Translations under genes and position numbers: made by a program
The notes under the pieces: generated by a model
The model's input: only the letters and a program-made list of their open reading frames with translations
Databases searched by the model: none
What the model was told of the DNA's origin: nothing
Shown here: positions 42,629 through 52,083 of the stretch, in pieces
How positions within the stretch are numbered: position 1 is the stretch's first letter
Layout: each line of letters begins with the position of its first letter
From: Pseudomonas aegrilactucae
GTDB taxonomy: Bacteria > Pseudomonadota > Gammaproteobacteria > Pseudomonadales > Pseudomonadaceae
Length of the DNA: 64,000 nt
Assembly: GCF_019168305.1 (NCBI RefSeq)
Contig: NZ_JAHTBI010000053.1
Coordinates: 1 to 64,000, forward strand
Direction: 5' to 3'

Positions 42629-43507
42629 TTAAAACTTCAGGCCGCACTGGCGCATCGCCTGGCGTACCGTATCGTGACAGGAGTCGCTCAGCCAGGTCAG
42701 GGGCAGGCGGATGCCTTGGTGCATCAGGCCCATTTCGACCAAAGCCCACTTCACCGGAATCGGGTTGGCTTCGATGAACAGGTGCTTGTGCAGCGGCATC
42801 AGTTGTTCGTTGATGGCGCGGGCCTCGTCGGCCTTGCCTTCAAGGGCGGCATTGCACAGGTCGGCCATTTCGCGCGGGGCGACATTGGCGGTCACCGAGA
42901 TGTTGCCCTTGCCGCCCAGCAGGATCAGTTCGACGGCGGTCGGATCATCGCCCGACAGCACGATGAAGTCCTTGCTCACGCCGTCCAGGATCGCCTTGGC
43001 ACGGGCCAGGTCGCCGGTGGCTTCCTTGATGCCGATGATGTTCGGCACGCTGGACAGGCGGATCACGGTCTCGGCCTGCATGTCGCAGGAGGTGCGCCCA
43101 GGAACGTTGTAGAGGATCTGCGGGATGTCGACGGCTTCGGCAATGTGCTTGAAATGCTGGTACAGGCCTTCCTGGGTCGGCTTGTTGTAGTACGGCACCA
43201 CCAGCAGGCAGGCATCGGCGCCGGCGTTCTTGGCGTTGCGGGTCAGCTCGACGGCTTCGCGGGTCGAGTTGGCACCGGTACCGGCGATCACCGGAATGCG
43301 GCCATTGACCTGCTTGACCACGAACTCGATGACCTTGATGTGCTCTTCGACATCCAGGGTCGCCGACTCGCCGGTGGTACCGACCGCGACGATGGCGTGG
43401 GTGCCGTTTTCCAGGTGGAAGTCCACGAGTTTGCTGAGGCTGTCCCAGTCAAGACGCCCTTGTGCATCCATGGGTGTGACCAATGCCACCATACTGCCCG
43501 CAATCAT
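42629..43507 (-). CDS. dapA: 4-hydroxy-tetrahydrodipicolinate synthase
   Basis: A 292-residue TIM-barrel lyase of the lysine/diaminopimelate pathway that condenses pyruvate with aspartate semialdehyde. The Schiff-base Lys lies near residue 161 in GIKEATGDL, the substrate loop is GTTGESATL, and the Tyr of the proton relay is in YNVPGRT. The start [13 protein letters not shown] matches the family. It diverges from the gcvR-like gene across about 260 bases, which must hold both promoters. Confidence 0.95.
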   Translation of the reverse strand: MIAGSMVALVTPMDAQGRLDWDSLSKLVDFHLENGTHAIVAVGTTGESATLDVEEHIKVIEFVVKQVNGRIPVIAGTGANSTREAVELTRNAKNAGADACLLVVPYYNKPTQEGLYQHFKHIAEAVDIPQILYNVPGRTSCDMQAETVIRLSSVPNIIGIKEATGDLARAKAILDGVSKDFIVLSGDDPTAVELILLGGKGNISVTANVAPREMADLCNAALEGKADEARAINEQLMPLHKHLFIEANPIPVKWALVEMGLMHQGIRLPLTWLSDSCHDTVRQAMRQCGLKF

Positions 43508-43767
43508 GAAACTGCTCCTGCCGGAAAAAGAGAGCGGTAATGGTACTGGCGCCACCGGGCTTGCACAAGCGAAGCAGGCGGCAGGAGCATTCCCCTCGGC
43601 GGCCATTTTCGCTACCCTTCTCTCTTTGATCGGTACACAGCGGCCCGCCGGGCTGCCGACAACGCGCCCCGACAGTGCCCGAACCCTCGATACTGAGCCA
43701 CGGAACCACGCCGACCAGCCTATTTGCCGCGTAACGTACCGACCGCTCATCGCTTTAGGAATGCTGC

Positions 43768-44328
43768 ATGTCCACCCCCACCGTACGCGAACAATTCCTT
43801 GTCATCAGTGCCCTGGGTGCCAACCCGATGGAACTGACCAACATTCTGTGCCGGGCCAGCAACGACAATCGCTGCTCGGTCGTCACCTCGCGCCTGACCC
43901 GCCATGGCGAGTGCAGCGCACTGGTGCTGCAGGTGACGGGCAGCTGGGACGCGCTGGCGCGTTTCGAGGCCGCCCTGCCAAGCCTGGCCAAGAAGCACAC
44001 CTTCACCGTCAACGTGGTGCGCAGCGCCGAGCTCGAGGTACGCCCGCTGTCGCTGCCGTACGTCGCCTATGTGAGCGCGGCCTACCGCCCGGACATCATC
44101 AACGAGCTGTGCCAGTTCTTCATCGACCACAACGTGGAGCTGGAGAACCTGACCTGCGACACCTACCAGGCGCCACAGACCGGCGGCACCATGCTCAACG
44201 CCACCTTCACCGTGACCCTGCCGGCCGGCACCCAGATCAGCTGGCTGCGTGACCAGTTCCTGGACTTCTCCGACGCCCTGAACCTGGATGCGCTGATCGA
44301 ACCGTGGCGCCCACAGAACCCCATGTAA
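43768..44328 (+). CDS. gcvR: Glycine cleavage system transcriptional repressor-like protein
   Basis: A 186-residue protein made of two ACT domains (about residues 8-85 and 92-170), as in GcvR, which in E. coli binds GcvA and glycine. It has no DNA-binding domain. In Pseudomonas it is always divergent from dapA and followed by bcp; here bcp begins 11 bases after its stop. Whether it regulates glycine cleavage in this organism is inferred from the family. Confidence 0.85.
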   Translation: MSTPTVREQFLVISALGANPMELTNILCRASNDNRCSVVTSRLTRHGECSALVLQVTGSWDALARFEAALPSLAKKHTFTVNVVRSAELEVRPLSLPYVAYVSAAYRPDIINELCQFFIDHNVELENLTCDTYQAPQTGGTMLNATFTVTLPAGTQISWLRDQFLDFSDALNLDALIEPWRPQNPM

Positions 44329-44339
44329 GGAAACCCGCA

Positions 44340-44813
44340 ATGGCCGTAGCACTCGACCAACCGGTCGCCGACTTCGACGCCCAAGCCACCAGCGGCAAGG
44401 CTGTCAGCCTGAGCGCCATGAAGGGTCGCCAGCTGGTGATCTACTTCTACCCCAAGGACAGCACGCCCGGCTGCACCACCGAGGGTCAGGGGTTCCGCGA
44501 CCAGTACGCGGCGTTCCAGGCAGCCAATACCGAGGTATTCGGGGTGTCGCGTGACGGCCTCAAGTCCCATGAGAACTTCAAGGCCAAGCAGGCCTTCCCC
44601 TTCGAGCTGATCAGCGACAAGGACGAGGCGCTGTGCCAGCTGTTCGACGTGATCAAGCTCAAGAAGCTGTACGGCAAGGAATACCTGGGCGTGGACCGCA
44701 GCACCTTCCTGATCGACAGCGAAGGTGTGCTGCGCAAGGCATGGCGCGGCGTGAAGGTGCCAGGGCATGTGGATGCCGTACTGGCTGAAGCGCAGGCATT
44801 GCACAACGCCTGA
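44340..44813 (+). CDS. bcp: Thioredoxin-dependent peroxiredoxin Bcp
   Basis: A 157-residue peroxiredoxin that reduces hydroperoxides. The peroxidatic Cys45 lies in YPKDSTPGCTTEGQGF. The usual resolving Cys five residues later is absent, so the protein may use Cys98 or an external thiol. An AAGGAAA site lies before the ATG. It follows the gcvR-like gene by 11 bases and ends at a REP pair. Confidence 0.92.
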   Translation: MAVALDQPVADFDAQATSGKAVSLSAMKGRQLVIYFYPKDSTPGCTTEGQGFRDQYAAFQAANTEVFGVSRDGLKSHENFKAKQAFPFELISDKDEALCQLFDVIKLKKLYGKEYLGVDRSTFLIDSEGVLRKAWRGVKVPGHVDAVLAEAQALHNA

Positions 44814-44817
44814 AAAA

Positions 44818-44905
44818 GCTTCGCTGGCAAGCCAGCTCCCACAGGTACACCGCTGCCCATGAGAACAGCGGTGTACCTGTGGGAGCTGGCTTGCCGGCGA
44901 AGGGG
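44818..44905. repeat. Twin inverted REP element
   Basis: Two REP copies inverted around a short spacer. The inner flanks (GGTACACCGCTG and CAGCGGTGTACC) are also complementary, so the whole unit can form one very long hairpin. It lies between the convergent bcp and AI-2E transporter genes. Confidence 0.9.
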
Positions 44906-44908
44906 CAC

Positions 44909-45979
44909 TCAGAGCAGTGGTGCAACCACCGGTTCGCGCCGTGGCCAGGCGTCCAGCACGGCCTTGAACAGCGTCGCCAGCGGGATCGCGAAGAAGATCC
45001 CCCAGAAGCCCCACAACCCGCCAAACAGCAGCACCGCGCAGATGATCGCCACCGGGTGCAGGCTCACCGCCTCGGAAAACAGCAGCGGTACCAGCACGTT
45101 GCCATCCAGCGCCTGGATGATCGCGTACACCGCCATCAGGTAGATGAACTGGTCGCCCCAGCCCCACTGGAACAGCGCGATCAAGGTCACCGGCACCGTC
45201 ACCACCACCGCCCCTACGTACGGTGCCACCACCGACAAGCCCACCAGCAAGGCGAGCAACGCCGCATAATTCAGGCCCAGCGCGATGAAGGCGATGTAGG
45301 TGGCGACCCCGCAGATCAGGATCTCGATGCCCTTGCCGCGAATGTAGTTGGCGATCTGGCGGTTCATCTCTTCCGCCACGCGGGTCATCAACGCACGCTC
45401 ACGTGGCAGGTAGCCACTGACCCAGCGCGCGATCTGCTCGCGATCCTTGAGGAAGAAGAACACCAGGATCGGCACCAGCACCAGATAGATCATGATGTTG
45501 GCCAGCAGCGGCAGGCTCGAGAGCGAGAAGGTCAACGCCCACTGGCCGAACTTGCCGATCTCGCCGCGCATCGCTTCGATGGCCTGCAGCACCTGCTCAT
45601 CCGAGACCAGGTGCGGGTAACGCTCCGGCAGCAGCAACAGCAGTGACTGCCATTTGCCCAGCATGCCCGGCAGCTCGTTGAACAGGGTGATCAGCTGGTG
45701 CCAGAGCAACGGCACCAGCACCAGCAGAAAGACCGCCAGCGCCCCCAGGAACAGTGTGAACACCAGCGCCACTGCTGCCTTGCTGGGCACCCCCAGGCGC
45801 TCCAGTGCATTGACCAGGCCCTGCATCAAAAACGCCAGGACCATGCCCGCCAGCACCGGCGCCAGCATCCCGCCCAGGGTCAGTATGGCGGTGAAGCCCA
45901 GGAACAGCAGCACCGCCAGCACCACCGCTTCCTCGTCAGAGAAGTAGCGGTGCAGCCAGCCACGAAGCACTTTGAACAT
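44909..45979 (-). CDS. AI-2E family transporter (PerM-like)
   Basis: A 356-residue polytopic inner membrane protein with about seven or eight hydrophobic segments and the AI-2E/PerM family layout, including the C-terminal pore signature (LFGGLWGFWGIFFAIPLA). Family members export small molecules or act as antiporters; the substrate here is unknown, and the AI-2 name should not be taken literally. It lies downstream of the TusA-like gene on the same strand, 23 bases away. Confidence 0.88.
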   Translation of the reverse strand: MFKVLRGWLHRYFSDEEAVVLAVLLFLGFTAILTLGGMLAPVLAGMVLAFLMQGLVNALERLGVPSKAAVALVFTLFLGALAVFLLVLVPLLWHQLITLFNELPGMLGKWQSLLLLLPERYPHLVSDEQVLQAIEAMRGEIGKFGQWALTFSLSSLPLLANIMIYLVLVPILVFFFLKDREQIARWVSGYLPRERALMTRVAEEMNRQIANYIRGKGIEILICGVATYIAFIALGLNYAALLALLVGLSVVAPYVGAVVVTVPVTLIALFQWGWGDQFIYLMAVYAIIQALDGNVLVPLLFSEAVSLHPVAIICAVLLFGGLWGFWGIFFAIPLATLFKAVLDAWPRREPVVAPLL

Positions 45980-46002
45980 CGGTGATCCTTAGGAAAGAGG
46001 GC

Positions 46003-46242
46003 TCAGGCTTTCTTCAGCCAATAGGTGTAGACCCCGGCTTCGGCCTGTTCTTGCAGCAGCGTATGACCGGCCAAGCGGGCAAAAGTGCGAAAATCGCGCT
46101 GCGAGCCAGCATCGGTGGCAACCACCTTGAGCACCGCGCCACTGGCCAGGCGGTTGAGTTCGAGCTTGGCCTTGAGCAGCGGCAGCGGGCAGTTCAGGCC
46201 ACTGGCATCCAGTTCGGCATCGCAGGGTAGAGCATGGGACAT
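46003..46242 (-). CDS. TusA/SirA-family sulfur carrier protein
   Basis: A 79-residue protein with the family motif LDASGLNCPLPLLKAK, where the Cys of CPxP carries persulfide sulfur. It is a single-domain cytoplasmic protein. It is not the canonical TusA of tRNA thiolation with certainty, because Pseudomonas genomes contain several such proteins. The start MSHALPCDAEL is preferred to the longer frame. It shares orientation with the AI-2E family gene and diverges from the M48 gene. Confidence 0.88.
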   Translation of the reverse strand: MSHALPCDAELDASGLNCPLPLLKAKLELNRLASGAVLKVVATDAGSQRDFRTFARLAGHTLLQEQAEAGVYTYWLKKA

Positions 46243-46370
46243 CGGGTTTCTCCAGGCAGGCACGCGCCCACGGCAGGTAGTGGCGCGCACAGGCTTCGTA
46301 GAATACCGCCACTGGTCGTCAACGTGCGAGCCAGCTACAGTAAGGTTCTTTGTCGACCAGAGCTTCGTGC

Positions 46371-47804
46371 ATGAATTTTCTGCGCCCTACCCTGCTGACG
46401 CTGGCCTGCCTGCTGGCTCTACCGAGCCATGCCGACGACCTGCCGTCACTTGGCGACGCCAGCTCTGCCATTGTGTCACCGCAGCAGGAGCACCAACTTG
46501 GCCGCGCCTGGTTGAGCCTGCTGCGCGGCAATGTCAGCCAGTTGTCCGACCCCCAGCTCAAGGACTATGTCGAAACCAGCGTCTACCGTCTTGCCGAAAC
46601 CAGCCAGCTGCAGGACCGGCGCCTGGAATTCATCCTGATCGACAGCAAGGAACTCAACGCCTTTGCCGCCCCCGGCGGTATCGTCGGGGTCAACGGCGGC
46701 CTGTTCCTCAATGCCCAGACCGAAGGCGAGTACGCCTCGGTACTGGCCCACGAACTGGCGCACTTGTCGCAACGCCACTTTGCCCGTGGCGTCGAGGCCC
46801 AGCAACGCATGCAGTTGCCGATGATGGGCGCGTTGCTGGTGGGCATCATTGCCGCCGCTGCAGGCGCTGGCGATGCCGGCATCGCCGCGATCGCCGGCAC
46901 CCAGGCGGCGGCCATCCAGGAGCAGCGGCGCTTTTCGCGCCAGAACGAACAGGAAGCGGACCGTATCGGTATCGTCAACCTGGAAAAGGCGGGCTACGAT
47001 CCGCGCACCATGCCGACCATGTTCGAACGACTGATGCGCCAGTACCAGTACAGCGCCAAGCCGCCGGAATTCCTGTTGACCCACCCGGTTACCGAGTCGC
47101 GGGTCGCCGACACCCGCAACCGCGCCGAACAGGCGCCCAAGGGCGGCGTCGAGGACAGCCTGCGCTACCAGCTGATTCGCGCCCGCCTGCAACTGATCTA
47201 CGAAGGCACGCCTGGGCTTGCAGCCAAGCGCTTCCGTGCCCTGCTCGACGACAACCCCAAGCTCGATGCGGCGCGCTATGGCCTGACCCTGGCGCAGATC
47301 AAGGGCGGCCAGTTGAACGAGGCTCGCGAAAGCCTCAAGCCGTTGCTGGCCAAGGCGCCCAACGACATCACCTACAACCTGGCGCAGATCGACCTGGACA
47401 TCACCAACAACCGCCTGGCCGATGCCCAGCAGCGGGTCGACAAGATGAGCGCGCTGTACCCCAGAAACTATCCGCTGCAACAGGTGCGCGCCGACCTGCT
47501 GCTCAAGCAGAACCGCCCGGCCGAGGCGCAGAAGGCGCTTGAGACGCTGCTCAAGAGTCGCCCGGATGATCCGGACGTGTGGTACGAGGTGGCCGAGACA
47601 CGTGGCCTGGCGGGCAACACCATCGGGCTGCACCAGGCACGCGCGGAGTACTTCACGCTGGTGGGGGATTTCGACCAGGCCATCCAGCAGCTTGATTTCG
47701 CCAAGACCCGTGCCGGGACCAACTTCCCGCTGGCGTCGAAGATCGATGCACGTCAGCGCGAGATTCTGGAACAGCAGCGGATGGTCAAGGAGATGATGCG
47801 CTAG
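46371..47804 (+). CDS. M48 family metalloprotease with TPR domain, BepA-like
   Basis: A 477-residue periplasmic protein with a signal peptide (cut after about residue 22, PSHA), an M48 peptidase domain with zinc motif HELAHLSQRHF (HExxH), and a C-terminal TPR region from about residue 290. BepA of E. coli has this layout and helps LptD assembly and outer membrane quality control. The start at 46371 (MNFLRPTLL) begins the signal peptide. It ends beside a second type of REP pair. Confidence 0.9.
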   Translation: MNFLRPTLLTLACLLALPSHADDLPSLGDASSAIVSPQQEHQLGRAWLSLLRGNVSQLSDPQLKDYVETSVYRLAETSQLQDRRLEFILIDSKELNAFAAPGGIVGVNGGLFLNAQTEGEYASVLAHELAHLSQRHFARGVEAQQRMQLPMMGALLVGIIAAAAGAGDAGIAAIAGTQAAAIQEQRRFSRQNEQEADRIGIVNLEKAGYDPRTMPTMFERLMRQYQYSAKPPEFLLTHPVTESRVADTRNRAEQAPKGGVEDSLRYQLIRARLQLIYEGTPGLAAKRFRALLDDNPKLDAARYGLTLAQIKGGQLNEARESLKPLLAKAPNDITYNLAQIDLDITNNRLADAQQRVDKMSALYPRNYPLQQVRADLLLKQNRPAEAQKALETLLKSRPDDPDVWYEVAETRGLAGNTIGLHQARAEYFTLVGDFDQAIQQLDFAKTRAGTNFPLASKIDARQREILEQQRMVKEMMR

Positions 47805-47831
47805 CACGCCAGCAGGTGGCTGGCGCAGTTT

Positions 47832-47903
47832 TTCGCGGGTCAAGCCCGCTCCCACCGGGTGCACCGAAGCGCTTGCGGGAGCGGGCTTGAGCCGCGAGGA
47901 AGG
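47832..47903. repeat. Inverted REP pair of a second sequence type
   Basis: TCGCGGGTCAAGCCCGCTCCCACC and an inverted related copy (TGCGGGAGCGGGCTTGAGCCGCGA) lie between the convergent stops of the M48 gene and nadA. The core differs from the other REP copies in this window. Confidence 0.85.
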
Positions 47904-47906
47904 CCG

Positions 47907-48965
47907 TCAGGCGTTGCCGGAAAGCTTGAGGCGCGCCGCCTGGGTGAAGTCCAGCATGCGCTTGAGCGGCTTGAGCGCCTGCGGGATCAGCGCCGGCTCG
48001 ACGAAGATCTCATTGCTGCCCTCGCGCAGGCACTGCAAGGTGCGCTCAAGGGTGTTCATGGCCATCCACGGGCAATGCGCGCAACTGCGGCACGCCGCGC
48101 CGTTACCGGCAGTAGGCGCCTCGACGAACACCTTGTCCGGGCACAGCTGCTGCATCTTGTAGAAGATGCCGCGATCGGTGGCCACGATGAAGGTCTTGTT
48201 CGGCATGCGCTGCGCCGCCGCAATCAGCTGGCTGGTGGAACCCACGGCATCGGCCAGGTCGATCACCGCCTCCGGCGACTCGGGGTGCACCAGAATCGCC
48301 GCGTCCGGGTACAGCGCCTTCATGTCCAGCAACTGACGCGACTTGAACTCCTCGTGCACGATGCACGCGCCATCCCACAACAGCATGTCGGCACCCGTGT
48401 TCTTCTGGATGTAGCGACCCAGATGCTGGTCGGGGCCCCAGATGATGGTCTCACCGTTGTCCATCAGGCTTTCGACGATCTCCAGCGCACAGCTGGAGGT
48501 CACCACCCAGTCGGCACGTGCCTTGACCGCCGCCGAGGTGTTGGCATACACCACCACGGTGCGCTCGGGGTGCTTGTCGCAGAAGGCCGAGAACTCTTCA
48601 ACCGGACAGCCCAGGTCGAGCGAGCAGGTCGCCTCGAGGGTCGGCATCAGCACGCGCTTTTCCGGGTTGAGGATTTTCGCCGTCTCGCCCATGAAACGCA
48701 CGCCCGCCACTACCACGGTCCTGGCCGGGTGCTGGTTGCCGAAACGTGCCATTTCCAGCGAGTCGGACACGCAGCCACCCGTCTCCTCGGCCAGGGCCTG
48801 GATCACCGGATCGCAATAGAAGTGGGCCACCAGTACCGCGTCCTGAGCCTTGAGCTCGGCAGCGATGGCGGCGCGGTAGTCGGCCTCTTGCTCGGGTGTC
48901 AGCGGCTTGGGCTGCTTGGCATCGAGGTGGGCCTGGACCAGAAGGCGTTCGGAAATTTGCGTCAT
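47907..48965 (-). CDS. nadA: Quinolinate synthase
   Basis: A 352-residue 4Fe-4S enzyme that makes quinolinate from iminoaspartate and dihydroxyacetone phosphate in NAD synthesis. The cluster cysteines lie in the regions [22 protein letters not shown] and [10 protein letters not shown]. The start MTQISERLL was chosen because it gives the family length; the longer frame extends past a poorly conserved region. It stands alone on the minus strand. Confidence 0.93.
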   Translation of the reverse strand: MTQISERLLVQAHLDAKQPKPLTPEQEADYRAAIAAELKAQDAVLVAHFYCDPVIQALAEETGGCVSDSLEMARFGNQHPARTVVVAGVRFMGETAKILNPEKRVLMPTLEATCSLDLGCPVEEFSAFCDKHPERTVVVYANTSAAVKARADWVVTSSCALEIVESLMDNGETIIWGPDQHLGRYIQKNTGADMLLWDGACIVHEEFKSRQLLDMKALYPDAAILVHPESPEAVIDLADAVGSTSQLIAAAQRMPNKTFIVATDRGIFYKMQQLCPDKVFVEAPTAGNGAACRSCAHCPWMAMNTLERTLQCLREGSNEIFVEPALIPQALKPLKRMLDFTQAARLKLSGNA

Positions 48966-49143
48966 GTTCGCAAGACCTGCAGGCGCTAGTGCGCGTAAGT
49001 CGAGTGTATCACCGAGCCCTGGCAAATCGGATAGCAGTTCAGCCTGTGCGGCAGAACCAAAGACCCTCTGCGGCTTCGGGTTTTTATGGGTTGCCGAAGG
49101 CTACAGATAATCGAATGAATTCTAAAGGTTTTTTTGCCATCGA

Positions 49144-49170
49144 GGGCTGGCAGGCCAGGCCTGCCAGCCC
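49144..49170. other. Perfect 13-bp inverted repeat
   Basis: GGGCTGGCAGGCC and its exact complement are separated by one base, just downstream of the YdgA-like gene's stop on the minus strand. It could act as a transcript-end hairpin, but there is no T tract directly after it on the minus strand. Confidence 0.4.
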
Positions 49171-49175
49171 AATGG

Positions 49176-50666
49176 TCAGTTGCTGGCCTGTTGCAGGCCA
49201 CCCAGACGGGAAGTGATCAGGCTGGCAAATTCTTCAACGGTCATTTTCTGCCCGTTGAAAGCCACCTGACCATCGGCGTAATGCAGGTTGGCGATGATGT
49301 CATTGCCCTTGAGCGTCGCCAGCTTGGAGTACAACGCCATCTGCCCGACCATTTCGCCGGCCATGGCGGCCTGCTTGACCTCGGCCTCGCCCTGACCCTG
49401 AACGCTGGCCTGCAGGGCTGCCAGGTCACCGATCATTGGCTTGGACAACAGCAGGCTGCTTTGCAGTTTCTGAACCACCTCACGCGCTATCTGATCAGGC
49501 GGCAGATCCGTCGAGGACGGGCTGGCCAGATCGAGCGTCAGGTTGAAACGGCTCTCACCATTGGCGGTCTTGAGCGACAAGTCCTCCAGCGCCACCTGCG
49601 GCTTGCCGGCCAGCAGCTTGAGCACCTCGGCCCGGATCAGCACCGCCTCCTCTTCAGTCACCTTGACCTGAGGCGTCTCTCCGATGATCGCCGCCATTTG
49701 CAGCGAAGGCAGGTGCTTCTCGTAGACGGCCATGAGTGCCTGCAGCGCGGGCACGTCCAGGCGGTTGAACGCCATAACGACCTGTCCACTGCCAACGACC
49801 TTGTTGTCGTAGGTAATCTGGTCGACTTTGTAGGACGACTTGGCGTCCAGCTTGTCACCGGTCAGCTTGTAGGTGTTGCGCTGCTCCATGCCATCGATCG
49901 TCAGCGCCGTCTGAGCGGGGCCGAAGGTGAACGCCATTGCACCCAGCGTCACGTCAGCCTGGCCCTCGTAGAAGTCATACGGGGTCAGGGTGAGGTCGGC
50001 CAACAGGTTCGCGCCCTTGAACTCAAGCTTCACCGGCGGCTCCTGGGGCTTGATCATGGTGACCAGGATGTCGCCCATCTTGCCGTCGAGCTTGAGCCGC
50101 TTGCCTTCGAAATCTCCACTCATGTCGAGGGTGAAACCGGCAAACTTGAACGACCCCTTGCTCTCGGCCACCTCGATTGGCAGGACCTTGATCGTACCGG
50201 CATACGACTGATCGTAGGCCATGCTGAACTGGCCCTGTAACGGCGAGGCATCACCGGTGAGTGCGAACCAGGCAGCCGTCGACGCGTCTTTCTCGATCGT
50301 GGTGTTCGACGCCGCCATGACCGGCATCAGCTTGAATGCCTTGACGCGCGACCACGGAAACGGCCCATGCTCGATATGATCGACCAGGGTCACATTGATG
50401 CCGCCCGCGTCGCTGCCGAGCGAAGACGCATTGACCGTGAACTTGTAGCGCGCAACGCTGCTGAACAGGTGCTGCTCCAGCGACACCAGCTCAAGACGCC
50501 CAGCGGCGCCCGTACTCTTGAGCGACTTCTCCATTTGCAGGTTGGATTGTGCGACGCCTTGCTCCAGCACGCCAGGCAACTGCTTGCCCGTATACCATGC
50601 TCCGGCCGTGCACACGGCCGCCACGGCGACGGCAAGCCCGCACACCACTCCCAGTTTCTTCTTCAT
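49176..50666 (-). CDS. YdgA-like (DUF945) protein
   Basis: A 496-residue protein with an N-terminal basic KKK and one hydrophobic helix (about residues 5-27), then a long periplasmic or surface-exposed region of repeated beta structure, as in the YdgA/DUF945 family. Two similar halves are suggested by the repeated pattern of hydrophobic strands. The function is unknown. It is separated from the oxaloacetate decarboxylase-like gene by about 40 bases on the same strand. Confidence 0.8.
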   Translation of the reverse strand: MKKKLGVVCGLAVAVAAVCTAGAWYTGKQLPGVLEQGVAQSNLQMEKSLKSTGAAGRLELVSLEQHLFSSVARYKFTVNASSLGSDAGGINVTLVDHIEHGPFPWSRVKAFKLMPVMAASNTTIEKDASTAAWFALTGDASPLQGQFSMAYDQSYAGTIKVLPIEVAESKGSFKFAGFTLDMSGDFEGKRLKLDGKMGDILVTMIKPQEPPVKLEFKGANLLADLTLTPYDFYEGQADVTLGAMAFTFGPAQTALTIDGMEQRNTYKLTGDKLDAKSSYKVDQITYDNKVVGSGQVVMAFNRLDVPALQALMAVYEKHLPSLQMAAIIGETPQVKVTEEEAVLIRAEVLKLLAGKPQVALEDLSLKTANGESRFNLTLDLASPSSTDLPPDQIAREVVQKLQSSLLLSKPMIGDLAALQASVQGQGEAEVKQAAMAGEMVGQMALYSKLATLKGNDIIANLHYADGQVAFNGQKMTVEEFASLITSRLGGLQQASN

Positions 50667-50706
50667 GAATTGATCCGTTTGCTATCCATATTGAGGTGAA
50701 GCGATG

Positions 50707-51576
50707 TTACTCGTTGACGTCCATGAACTCGCGCGCCCAGACGATATAGTCGCCGGGTACCGTGTAGGTGTGGGTGAGTTCGGTGGCACTCAGATCCGAC
50801 GCGCTACTGGTGATGCGTCGCTGCTCACGCAGGCAGTCGTAGGTGGCCTTGATCGCGGCAAAATACGCTCCATGGCCGTCAACTGCAATACGTACGCCCA
50901 ATTCGGCCAGGCGCGCGTCGTCATGCAGTTGCGGGTTGCCATAGGTCACCAGCATCAGCGGCACGCTGACATGCCGTGCAATCTGCTCGAGGTGATCGAA
51001 GTCGCGTATACCGACCATGCACACGCCGTCGGCGCCCGCCTGCTGGTAGGCCACCACGCGCGCGATCACCTCTTCGACCGGAATCAGCGCCGCATTGGTC
51101 CGCGCAATGATCGACAGTTCCTGATCGACACGGGCCTCCAGGGCCGCGCGGATCTTGCCAACGCCTTCGGCGATGCTGATCAGGTCGGTGGACTTACGCC
51201 CGAACTGTGCGGGCAGCAGGGTATCTTCGATGGTCAGGGCGGCCACACCGGCGCGCTCGAGTTCGGTGACAGTGCGCATCACGTTCAGCGCATTGCCGTA
51301 GCCATGGTCGGCGTCGGCGATCACCGGCAATTGCGCCACACGACCGATACGGGTGGCCTGCTCGGCAAATTCACTCAAGGTGATCAGGGCAAAGTCCGGA
51401 GCCGCCAGCACCTGTAATGACGCCACCGAACCACCCAGGATACCGACTTCGAACCCAAGGTCGGCGGCAATACGCGCAGACATCGGGTCGAACACGGAAG
51501 CCGTGTGATAACAGACCGGGGAGGCAAGGAGTTTACGAAAGGCACGGCGCAAATCTTGGTGGGAGGCTCTAGGCAT
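50707..51576 (-). CDS. Oxaloacetate decarboxylase-like enzyme (isocitrate lyase/PEP mutase superfamily)
   Basis: A 289-residue TIM-barrel enzyme of the PEP mutase/isocitrate lyase superfamily. The metal-binding residues are in [11 protein letters not shown], and the lid region reads [11 protein letters not shown]. The pattern closely resembles the Pseudomonas oxaloacetate decarboxylase family (PA4872 of P. aeruginosa), which lacks the lyase Cys signature. The start [13 protein letters not shown] fits the family; Met two codons earlier (51582) is also possible. It diverges from the pectate lyase gene. Confidence 0.88.
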   Translation of the reverse strand: MPRASHQDLRRAFRKLLASPVCYHTASVFDPMSARIAADLGFEVGILGGSVASLQVLAAPDFALITLSEFAEQATRIGRVAQLPVIADADHGYGNALNVMRTVTELERAGVAALTIEDTLLPAQFGRKSTDLISIAEGVGKIRAALEARVDQELSIIARTNAALIPVEEVIARVVAYQQAGADGVCMVGIRDFDHLEQIARHVSVPLMLVTYGNPQLHDDARLAELGVRIAVDGHGAYFAAIKATYDCLREQRRITSSASDLSATELTHTYTVPGDYIVWAREFMDVNE

Positions 51577-52083
51577 GATCATTCCAGTTTCTTCATCTTC
51601 ATTCTGGGGGAGAACATACCATTCCTGCCTTACATTCCGACAGTCGCTACACCCGAACCGAAACAAAAATAAGCGAACAGAAAACGAAAATGGTGATGAT
51701 CGGCGATACATTGCACCTGTCGATGAGAACGTGCGCAAATAACCCCCTACGCTTGCACCTGTCAATCGCCTGCCAGCCGTGGCTCGAGCAGTACCTTGCC
51801 CTACTCCGCGAACAACCGCCTGTCTGCACAGAAGACCCGAACCAGCACGGGAAACACGCGTGGGTTTCCCTAAGGCAAACCCCTACCTCTTACAGCGTTG
51901 TAGGACATCATACATTTTTTTGCTGAAAGGGTTCTTTTCCCCGTGAACTTGGACTAATAATGCGCATGTCTCGCAACTGCAGCGGAGTTTCATTTCGCAG
52001 CAACCGGCGAAAGGACTCACCGATACAGAGACACACTGTGTGACTGCGCGAGACAGCTCAATTTAATCTAAGGATCAGATTTT
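51577..52083. other. Intergenic region between oad-like gene and pectate lyase gene
   Basis: About 500 bases without a supported gene. It must hold the divergent promoters. Visible elements are an AT-rich stretch near 51900-51960 including ACTAATAATGCG, which could be a -10 region for the pectate lyase gene, and a clear AAGGA site at 52070-52074 before the lyase ATG. I see no tRNA, repeat array or convincing small gene. Confidence 0.5.

Noticed and set aside
42629..43750. Extended dapA frame starting at 43750
   Set aside because: The family N-terminus [13 protein letters not shown] begins at 43507; the extra 81 residues lie in the divergent promoter region.
49144..49170. 13-bp palindrome after the YdgA-like gene as an intrinsic terminator
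   Set aside because: The one-base loop and lack of a T tract right after it on the minus strand make this uncertain; it is listed only as an inverted repeat.
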